From: Treponema sp.
GTDB taxonomy: Bacteria; Spirochaetota; Spirochaetia; Treponematales; Treponemataceae
Direction: 5' to 3'
NCBI GenBank assembly: GCA_017963165.1
Contig: JAGCTZ010000149.1
Location: 1 to 9,251, forward strand
Length of the DNA: 9,251 bases
Positions 1 through 4,647 of this stretch are shown piece by piece (the first letter of the stretch is position 1; every line of letters starts with the position of its first letter). The notes beneath the pieces are model-generated. The model was not told the DNA's origin, did no database searches, and saw nothing but the letters and a program-made list of their open reading frames with translations. A program made the translations under genes and the position numbers.

Positions 1-90
1 ATCAAAGCGCTGAATCCTGAAACCTGCGTGGAAGGTCACTGGGAGCCGGTAGAAACTGAAGACACATTAAACGATCTGATGAATTCGTAA
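1..90 (+). CDS. C-terminal fragment of an unidentified protein
   Basis: An open frame runs in from the left edge and ends at TAA (88-90), giving the last 29 residues of a protein. The visible tail is acidic (…PVETEDTLNDLMNS) and I recognise no family from it. It ends 13 bases before the start of the next gene, and that gap holds the next gene's ribosome binding site, so the two are probably co-transcribed. The start and most of the protein lie outside the window, so no function is proposed. Confidence 0.6.
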   Translation: MKALNPETCVEGHWEPVETEDTLNDLMNS

Positions 91-92
91 AC

Positions 93-98
93 AGGAGG
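93..98 (+). promoter_or_regulatory. Ribosome binding site of the beta-lactamase-like gene
   Basis: A perfect AGGAGG lies 5 bases before the ATG at 104. It fixes the start of the downstream gene and indicates efficient translation. Confidence 0.85.
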
Positions 99-103
99 AG
101 CAA

Positions 104-1111
104 ATGAAAAATCAGATTATCGAACGATTTCCTGGAATTGCTTGTGCCTGGGTGAATGCTACCGGCGAGTATGCAGAAGAATATTTTGGAGTCGCAGATA
201 AAGAAAACAAAGTAGTAGTAGATGAGAACACTATTTTTCCTGCGTGCTCTATTTCAAAATTTATTACTGCGCTTTGCGTTATGAAGCTGCATGAACAGAA
301 ACTGATTGATATTGATAAACCGGCGAATCTGTATTTGAAGCAATGGAAGCTGCGAATGTCTGACGGTAACGAAAGCAGTGCCACTATCAGGGCAATTCTA
401 TGTCACACTGCAGGAATCCTTGATGGCGAAGATGCTTTTTATGGTCTTCGTCGCGGCGATCCAGAAATTACACTTATAGATATTCTTGATGGAAAAACCT
501 CTTACAATAATCGTCCGGCCTGCTCTGAAAAAAATCCGGGAACTGCCTTTGAATATTCTGATGCCGGCTACTGCGTACTGCAACTGCTTGTTCAGGAAAT
601 TAGTCAGAAACCTTTTGAAAATTTTGCAAAGGAAATGATTTTTGATTCGCTGCAGCTTAAAAGCACTTTCTTTATTTCCTCAAAAAATGCAGAGCGCTTT
701 GAAAACAAAATGGCAACCGGTTATGATGATAAAGGAAATCCAATCCCAGAAAGATTCCCTGTCATTCCAGACCTCGCTGCATCCGGACTGTGGACCACAC
801 CAAAAGAACTTCTTGCAATTGCAAAAGCCTTTGTTGCTTCGCTGAATGAACAAGGCAATTTCTTAGCCTCAAGTCTGGCAAAGGAGATGGCAACTCCTGT
901 AAAAGATTTTTCCTGGACAGGCCTTGGTTTATTCATAGGCGGACAGGACATTCTGGTTTCTCAAGGCTGGGGCGAAAATGCTCAGTGCATGCTCAAAATG
1001 AACTATCGCACCAAAGAAATCTCAATAGTTATGACCAACCGCAACCCAGGTGTAGATCAAACAGAATCTGGAATTGAATGGCTTGTAAATCAGAGGATGC
1101 CGGCAGAATGA
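104..1111 (+). CDS. Serine beta-lactamase-like hydrolase (class C / penicillin-binding-protein fold)
   Basis: This 335-residue protein belongs to the 'beta-lactamase family' serine hydrolases, which include class C beta-lactamases, DD-peptidases and esterases. The nucleophile motif SxxK is S49-I-S-K52, set in the usual F-P-A-C-S context. The second motif is Y151-S-D153, the YxN-type position with Asp in place of Asn. H101-T-A-G-I is the conserved HTSG/HTAG-like segment after the nucleophile helix. The usual C-terminal HxG/KTG element is not clear; the region that could hold it reads G-W-G near residue 288. There is no signal peptide: the N-terminus is MKNQIIERFPGIA, so the protein should be cytoplasmic, unlike true periplasmic beta-lactamases. 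The stop overlaps the APH start (ATGA), implying translational coupling. The fold assignment is confident. The substrate is unknown, and an esterase or peptidase role is as likely as drug hydrolysis. Confidence 0.85.
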   Translation: MKNQIIERFPGIACAWVNATGEYAEEYFGVADKENKVVVDENTIFPACSISKFITALCVMKLHEQKLIDIDKPANLYLKQWKLRMSDGNESSATIRAILCHTAGILDGEDAFYGLRRGDPEITLIDILDGKTSYNNRPACSEKNPGTAFEYSDAGYCVLQLLVQEISQKPFENFAKEMIFDSLQLKSTFFISSKNAERFENKMATGYDDKGNPIPERFPVIPDLAASGLWTTPKELLAIAKAFVASLNEQGNFLASSLAKEMATPVKDFSWTGLGLFIGGQDILVSQGWGENAQCMLKMNYRTKEISIVMTNRNPGVDQTESGIEWLVNQRMPAE

Positions 1112-1914
1112 AAGATATGATAGAAAATCTACCGGTAAAAATTCAGTCTCTCGTCTCGGGCAAAGAATACACCTGTGATGATATGGGAAAGTCTCAGGCA
1201 AAGGTTTTGATGTTTGATGACTGTGTTCTTAAGATTGAAAGGGCCTCTGCAAAAAATGATGAAACTGTTGCGATGATGCGCTGGCTGGAAGGCAAGGTTC
1301 CGGTGCCTAAGGTTATTGCTTATGAAAAGTATGAAACCGCAGGGCTCCAGTATCTTCTTATGAGCAGAGTGACAGGAAAAATGAGCTGTGACGATTACTA
1401 CATGTCACGACCTAAAGAGCTTTGCAAACATCTTGCCCAGGCGCTCAAGCTTTTGTGGAGTGTGGATATTTCTGATTGTCCTCGCCGCATAACGCTTGAT
1501 GATGAACTTGCAGAAGCAAGGTATCGTGTGGAAAATAATCTTGTTGATGTGGATGATGCCGAGCCTGACACTTACGGACCGGATGGTTTTGAAAATCCTA
1601 TGACACTGCTTGAATGGCTGGAAGCAAACAAACCGGAGCGTGAGCCTGTTTTGTCGCACGGGGATTTTTGTCTTCCAAATGTTTTTATAGATGGTGACAG
1701 GCTCGGCGGTTTAATAGATTTGGGAGACACTGGTGTAAACGATAAATGGCTGGACATAGCACTCTGCTATCGAAGTCTTAAACACAATGCAGACGGCACC
1801 TGGGGCAAAAAAGTTTATGAGGGTTTTAATCCTGAATTACTTTTTGAAGCTCTTGGTATTGAGCCTGATTGGGACAAAATCAGATATTATATTTTATTGG
1901 ATGAGTTATTTTGA
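1108..1914 (+). CDS. Aminoglycoside 3'-phosphotransferase, APH(3') family
   Basis: The protein is 268 residues, close to the 264 of APH(3')-IIIa. This family transfers phosphate from a nucleoside triphosphate to the 3'-hydroxyl of kanamycin/neomycin-type aminoglycosides in the cytoplasm. Visible signatures, in order, are: probable ATP-binding lysine K42 in V-L-K-I; W-L-E-G-K-V-P-V-P-K (59-68), nearly identical to the APH(3')-III motif; I-S-D-C-P (121-125); the catalytic loop H184-G-D186-F-C-L-P-N191; the metal-binding I-D204-L-G-D; D-K-W-x-D-I-A (212-218); and the terminal Y-Y-I-L-L-D-E-L-F shared with APH(3')-IIIa. I chose the ATG at 1108, which overlaps the previous stop (ATGA) and has AGAGGA at 1092-1097. 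An in-frame ATG at 1078 would add ten residues and has a poorer ribosome binding site. The stop codon lies inside repeat copy 1. All catalytic residues are intact. The family call is firm, but the exact subclass and drug range cannot be read from sequence. Confidence 0.93.
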   Translation: MKDMIENLPVKIQSLVSGKEYTCDDMGKSQAKVLMFDDCVLKIERASAKNDETVAMMRWLEGKVPVPKVIAYEKYETAGLQYLLMSRVTGKMSCDDYYMSRPKELCKHLAQALKLLWSVDISDCPRRITLDDELAEARYRVENNLVDVDDAEPDTYGPDGFENPMTLLEWLEANKPEREPVLSHGDFCLPNVFIDGDRLGGLIDLGDTGVNDKWLDIALCYRSLKHNADGTWGKKVYEGFNPELLFEALGIEPDWDKIRYYILLDELF

Positions 1915-1949
1915 TTGACAATCCTCCAAAAATTGACGGTTGTTATATA
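1911..1949 (+). repeat. Dispersed 39-bp repeat, copy 1
   Basis: The first of three same-orientation copies. It begins with TTGATTGACAATCCTCC and continues through A5-TTGACGG to a TTATA end. Over 37 bases it differs from copy 2 at one position only (T1941 versus A3643). The left half contains the perfect dyad GATTGACAATC (1913-1923). The stop codon of the APH gene (1912-1914) lies inside it, and the hipBA promoter region begins at its right end. It marks the left boundary of the hipBA compartment. Confidence 0.85.
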
Positions 1950-2003
1950 ATAATTACGTTATAATGTCGATATATATATACAAAACATTACTTTATGTAT
2001 ATA
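1946..2003 (+). promoter_or_regulatory. Putative hipBA promoter and operator region
   Basis: Two TATAAT hexamers (1946-1951 and 1960-1965) lie in a very AT-rich leader. No well-spaced -35 is obvious: TTGACG at 1933-1938 is 21 bases from the second TATAAT. A perfect inverted repeat, TATATACA (1975-1982) and TGTATATA (1996-2003) with 13 bases between, lies just downstream. HipB-type antitoxins repress their own operons by binding dyads, so this is the best operator candidate. That role is inferred from context only, and the dyad lies within low-complexity AT DNA. Confidence 0.45.
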
Positions 2004-2339
2004 ATTATAGATGTTATGGGAAAGAATGCAGTTGTTTTATTGCCTTCGGTTCAGAAGGTGCTGACAGAATTAGGTGAAAACATCAAACTGGCTCGTTTAA
2101 GAAGAGGTTTATCAAGTGAACTTATTGCAGAACGGGTAGGAATAAGCAGAGCTACACTTGTAAATGTTGAAAAAGGTTCACCGTCCGTTGCAATGGGAAT
2201 ATATATGTCGGTTCTTAATTCATTAGGACTTGAAAAGGATATGTTATTAGTTGCAAAAGACGACGAATTAGGCCGGAAGCTGCAGGATTTGAAGCTGGTC
2301 ATAAGAAAGCGTGCGCCTAAAGATAAAAAGGACAAATAA
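1995..2339 (+). CDS. hipB: HipB-like antitoxin, XRE-family helix-turn-helix protein
   Basis: The 114-residue protein has a Cro/C1-type helix-turn-helix at about residues 28-80 (GENIKLARLRRGLS…AERVGISRATLVNVEKGSPS…NSLGLEKD). It ends in a basic tail (V-I-R-K-R-A-P-K-D-K-K-D-K). The segment D-D-E-L-G-R-K-L-Q-D before the tail is typical of hipA-partner antitoxins. Its expected role is to bind HipA, neutralise it and repress the operon. Its TAA (2337-2339) directly abuts the hipA ATG, the usual antitoxin-first arrangement. The start is uncertain: ATG 1995 lies inside a putative operator dyad and lacks a clear ribosome binding site. The in-frame ATG at 2016 (107 residues, MGKNAVV…) is a good alternative that would leave the dyad upstream of the gene. 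The family call is confident. Confidence 0.9.
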   Translation: MYIIIDVMGKNAVVLLPSVQKVLTELGENIKLARLRRGLSSELIAERVGISRATLVNVEKGSPSVAMGIYMSVLNSLGLEKDMLLVAKDDELGRKLQDLKLVIRKRAPKDKKDK

Positions 2340-3590
2340 ATGAGTAAGAACATTTTTGTGTATGGCGATTGGGAAACGCTTGGGCAGCCTATTCTTATAG
2401 GTGTTTTGAATGTTGATTTGCTCAAAGGAAAAGAAATATTTTCATTTGAGTATAATACTCAATGGTTAAAAACACAGAAGTTCTCGTTTTTTGATCCGGA
2501 TTTGCAGTTATATAAAGGCCGTCAATATACCCAGCAAAACAAAGAATTGTTTGGATTCTTTACTGATTCCTGTCCAGACAGATGGGGACGACTTTTAATG
2601 ACCCGTAGAGAAGCCATTGAGTCAAAGGAAGAAAACAGAGCTCCCAAAAAACTTATGGAAAGCGATTTCTTAATTGGAATTCAAGATATTTCCAGAATGG
2701 GTGCCTTAAGATTTAAGACTGAGTTGGATGGACCTTTTTTAGCAGAGGCTTCTAAAAACTCAATTCCAATATGGACTTCAATACGAGAACTTGAACATGC
2801 TTCATATCTTTTGGAAAAAGAAGATATTGGCCTTGAAGAAGAAAAGAAAAAAATACAAATGCTGATTCAACCAGGTTCTTCTTTAGGTGGTGCTCGACCG
2901 AAAGCTACAGTGCAGGCCCTTGATGGCAGTTTGTGGATTGCAAAATTTCCTTCCAGACATGATGAGTTTGATTGTGGTGCCTGGGAAATGGTAACACATG
3001 AATTAGCAGTCTTGTGTGGCTTGAATGTTCCTGAAGCTAAATGTGAAAGATTTTCTAAAAATGGGAGTACTTTTCTTGTTAAAAGATTTGACCGCACTCC
3101 GAAAAATAAGCGCATTCATTTTATTTCTGCAATGACTGCTCTTGGTAAAATAGACGGAAATAATGCTCAGGATGGGACAAGCTATCTGGATATAGTTCAG
3201 TGCATACAGCAGCAGGGTTCAAAACCAAAAGAAGACCTTCTTGAACTGTGGAAAAGAATTGTATTCAACATTGCAGTTACAAATACAGATGATCATTTGA
3301 GAAACCACGGCTTTTTGTTTGATCAAAAGGGTCTTAGACTTTCCCCGATGTATGATGTAAATCCAAATCCTGATGGTGTTGGATTGTCTTTGAACATTGA
3401 TGATATGGATAATTCCTTGAGTTTTGATGTAGCAATTGAGGCAGCAAAATTTTTTGATATAAAAAAAGATGAAGCAGTAAAAATTGCAGATGCTATAAAG
3501 CAGAATGTAAAGCAATGGAAAGCAGTAGCAAAAAAATTCGGGATTTCTCGTTCCGATATGTTGCGTGTGGAAAATTGCTTTAGGTTTTAA
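2340..3590 (+). CDS. hipA: HipA-like serine/threonine kinase toxin
   Basis: This 416-residue protein is a type II toxin of the HipA kinase family. The E. coli member phosphorylates glutamyl-tRNA synthetase and induces dormancy; the target here is not knowable from sequence. The N-terminal HipA domain covers roughly residues 1-130 and the kinase core about 170-360. The glycine-rich loop is P-G-S-S-L-G-G-A-R-P-K-A (178-189); its serines match the region autophosphorylated in E. coli HipA. The ATP-site segment is W-I-A-K-F-P-S (199-205). The catalytic motif is N-T-D317-D-H-L-R-N322-H-G-F, with D317 the probable catalytic base and N322 a metal ligand. Y-D339-V-N-P supplies the second metal ligand. 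All key residues are present, so the toxin looks functional. AAAAGGA (2326-2332) inside hipB is the ribosome binding site. The gene ends 22 bases before repeat copy 2. Confidence 0.95.
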   Translation: MSKNIFVYGDWETLGQPILIGVLNVDLLKGKEIFSFEYNTQWLKTQKFSFFDPDLQLYKGRQYTQQNKELFGFFTDSCPDRWGRLLMTRREAIESKEENRAPKKLMESDFLIGIQDISRMGALRFKTELDGPFLAEASKNSIPIWTSIRELEHASYLLEKEDIGLEEEKKKIQMLIQPGSSLGGARPKATVQALDGSLWIAKFPSRHDEFDCGAWEMVTHELAVLCGLNVPEAKCERFSKNGSTFLVKRFDRTPKNKRIHFISAMTALGKIDGNNAQDGTSYLDIVQCIQQQGSKPKEDLLELWKRIVFNIAVTNTDDHLRNHGFLFDQKGLRLSPMYDVNPNPDGVGLSLNIDDMDNSLSFDVAIEAAKFFDIKKDEAVKIADAIKQNVKQWKAVAKKFGISRSDMLRVENCFRF

Positions 3591-3612
3591 AAGCGATTCT
3601 CTTTTCGACGTA

Positions 3613-3651
3613 TTGATTGACAATCCTCCAAAAATTGACGGTAGTTATACT
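3613..3651 (+). repeat. Dispersed 39-bp repeat, copy 2
   Basis: The second copy starts exactly 1702 bases after copy 1 and is almost identical to it, with one mismatch in 37. It keeps the dyad GATTGACAATC (3615-3625). The stop codon of the minus-strand HD gene (3645-3647, read TAA on the minus strand) lies inside its right end. It separates the hipBA compartment from the HD compartment. Confidence 0.88.
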
Positions 3652-4259
3652 TTGAGCCAACCTTTTTCTATTGCATTATCCAGATTCTGTTCTACCCAGC
3701 CGTAAACGCCAGGCATAAACTCTTTTATAATACTCATTCGCTTTTCTACCATTGGACGGCTTGTCCCGCCTTCTACCCAGGTATGGCCTTGAGTCAGTGT
3801 ATTATGCAAAAATGGCTGAAGTCTGTCCATACATGCGGCATATTTTGCATCCGGAGTTTGCATTGCATCAAATTCTTCCCAAAGCTGGCGGATTTCCTGT
3901 CCCTGTTCAGAAGGAAGCATTGCAAAAAGCTTGTCTGCGGCTGCCTGTTCACGCTGGACTTTATCCTCATTTCCTTTTGTATCATAAGCAAAGGTGTCGC
4001 CTGCATATATTTCTATTAAATCATGAACTACACACATTTTTACGGCACGGTTTACATCAACCGGTTGGCTTGCATATTCTTCAAAAAGAAGAGCCATAAC
4101 CGCAATATGCCAGGAATGTTCTGCATCGTTTTCGCGGCGGGAACCGTCTACAAGCATTGTACGGCGGAGGATTCCTGTCATTTTATCTATTTCGGCAGTA
4201 AACCTTAGCTGCTGGTCTAATCTTATATTTTTACTTTGGATAAAATCTTGAATTGCCAT
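3645..4259 (-). CDS. HD-domain phosphohydrolase, YfbR/HDDC2-like (probable 5'-deoxynucleotidase)
   Basis: From ATG 4259 the protein has 204 residues and starts MAIQDFIQSKN. It resembles the HD_3 group, which includes E. coli YfbR and eukaryotic HDDC2, metal-dependent enzymes that dephosphorylate deoxynucleoside monophosphates. The metal-site pattern is complete: H48 (in D-A-E-H-S-W-H), H79-D80 (V-V-H-D-L-I-E), E83, D88 and D145 (C-M-D-R-L). The spacing mirrors YfbR H33, H68, D69, E72, D77 and D137, and R33 fits YfbR R18. No transmembrane segment or signal is seen. A longer reading from a TTG at 4325 would start inside repeat copy 3 and adds low-complexity sequence, so I rejected it. The gene is inverted relative to its neighbours and enclosed between repeat copies 2 and 3. 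The fold is confident; the exact nucleotide substrate is inferred. Confidence 0.88.
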   Translation of the reverse strand: MAIQDFIQSKNIRLDQQLRFTAEIDKMTGILRRTMLVDGSRRENDAEHSWHIAVMALLFEEYASQPVDVNRAVKMCVVHDLIEIYAGDTFAYDTKGNEDKVQREQAAADKLFAMLPSEQGQEIRQLWEEFDAMQTPDAKYAACMDRLQPFLHNTLTQGHTWVEGGTSRPMVEKRMSIIKEFMPGVYGWVEQNLDNAIEKGWLKV

Positions 4260-4265
4260 ATTTTG

Positions 4266-4271
4266 ATTATA
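4266..4271 (-). promoter_or_regulatory. -10 box of the HD gene, possibly giving a leaderless mRNA
   Basis: Read on the minus strand, a perfect TATAAT is followed by six bases (CAAAAT) and then the ATG at 4259. Transcription normally starts about seven bases after the -10 box, so the message could begin at or next to the start codon. No Shine-Dalgarno sequence is visible before the ATG, which agrees with this. No clear -35 hexamer is seen in the AT-rich upstream DNA. Confidence 0.5.
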
Positions 4272-4307
4272 ACATAAAAAAAACTTAAAAATAATTAAAA
4301 TTTTTCT

Positions 4308-4346
4308 TGGGTTGACGACCCTCAAAAAATTGACGGTAGTTATACT
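4308..4346 (+). repeat. Dispersed 39-bp repeat, copy 3 (diverged)
   Basis: The third copy aligns with copy 2 over 39 bases with five mismatches and no gaps. Four of the five changes fall in the left dyad and keep it paired: GATTGACAATC becomes GGTTGACGACC, with an A-T pair replaced by G-C, T-A by T-G, and one outer pair gained. The right half (A6-TTGACGG to TTATACT) is conserved. It lies 48 bases upstream of the HD gene start. Confidence 0.8.
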
Positions 4347-4411
4347 CTAAAATTCTAAATCCTTCCATGAAAACTTATGATAACATACTTTATACTGACG
4401 ACAAGTAAAAA

Positions 4412-4489
4412 TTATGAATGAGTGAGATCATTACAATAACAATTACCTCCACTTGAACAACACCCATGCCTATGATAGTTTTTAATCAT
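4412..4489 (-). CDS. Possible cysteine-rich micropeptide, 25 residues (speculative)
   Basis: A minus-strand ATG at 4489 opens a 25-codon frame ending in TAA. It begins MIKNYHRH and contains G-C-C-S-S-G-G-N-C-Y-C, followed by N-D-L-T-H-S. Four cysteines and three histidines in 25 residues are unusual for random AT-rich DNA and would suit metal binding or a modified peptide. No good ribosome binding site precedes the ATG, no modification enzyme is nearby, and I recognise no family. It points the same way as the HD gene. It may be a chance frame. Confidence 0.25.
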   Translation of the reverse strand: MIKNYHRHGCCSSGGNCYCNDLTHS

Positions 4490-4564
4490 ACTTAATATCA
4501 AAGAAATTTAGAAAGATTTATCAGGACTGTAATCCTGAATTATTTTAAGAAAGAAGGATAAGCT

Positions 4565-4590
4565 AAAAAATTGCTTTCGCAATTTTTTTT
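4565..4590. terminator. Bidirectional Rho-independent terminator
   Basis: A perfect 10-bp stem AAAAAATTGC / GCAATTTTTT (4565-4574 and 4579-4588) encloses the loop TTTC. It is followed by T on the plus strand and, because the stem is flanked by A and T runs, also works on the minus strand, where the loop reads GAAA. No recognised plus-strand gene ends just upstream, so it may end an unannotated transcript, act as an attenuator, or insulate the operon at 4648. Confidence 0.8.
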
Positions 4591-4611
4591 AACGCTTTTC
4601 GATATATCACC

Positions 4612-4630
4612 GGCCGCCTACCGGGCGGCC
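4612..4630 (+). promoter_or_regulatory. GC-rich hairpin just upstream of the phosphodiesterase ribosome binding site
   Basis: A perfect 7-bp stem GGCCGCC / GGCGGCC with loop TACCG stands out in very AT-rich surroundings. It ends 6 bases before the AGGAG at 4637-4641. No T run follows, so it is not a classic terminator. It may be an mRNA 5' stabiliser, a translational control element, or a remnant of an inserted repeat. Confidence 0.5.
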
Positions 4631-4647
4631 TTACTCAGGAGAAAAAA

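Larger units (their letters stand above)
4347..4647. other. Non-coding spacer between the HD gene and the phosphodiesterase operon
   Basis: About 300 bases with no confident protein gene. From left to right it holds: a 25-codon cysteine-rich frame on the minus strand (4412-4489); a weak hairpin TCAGGA/TCCTGA (4521-4538); a strong Rho-independent terminator (4565-4590); and a GC-rich hairpin (4612-4630) next to the ribosome binding site of the phosphodiesterase gene. No well-spaced promoter was found, although the right-hand operon needs one in or before this stretch. TATACT at 4391-4396 is a possible -10 box without a good -35. Confidence 0.6.

Noticed and set aside
1078..1107. Upstream ATG start for the APH gene
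   Set aside because: It would overlap the previous gene by 34 bases with a weak ribosome binding site. ATG 1108 has an ATGA overlap and AGAGGA at good distance, and gives a length close to APH(3')-IIIa.
4260..4325. N-terminal extension of the HD protein from TTG 4325
   Set aside because: It would begin inside repeat copy 3, run through AT-rich non-coding-like DNA containing the TATAAT box, and is not needed for the domain.
1911..4346. The three repeats as integron attC sites or Xer dif sites
   Set aside because: attC needs inverted RYYYAAC and GTTRRRY cores. Here the GTT-like elements are in direct orientation and do not match. The dif consensus is also not matched. No integrase gene is in the window.
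1911..4346. CRISPR array
   Set aside because: Only three copies, spaced 1.7 kb and 0.7 kb apart with genes between them; no regular short spacers and no cas genes.
4367..4408. 13-codon plus-strand frame MKTYDNILYTDDK
   Set aside because: Too short, no ribosome binding site and no recognisable feature; likely chance.
4521..4538. TCAGGA/TCCTGA hairpin as a second terminator
   Set aside because: Six-base-pair stem with a loose T-rich stretch only; too weak to call beside the strong terminator at 4565.
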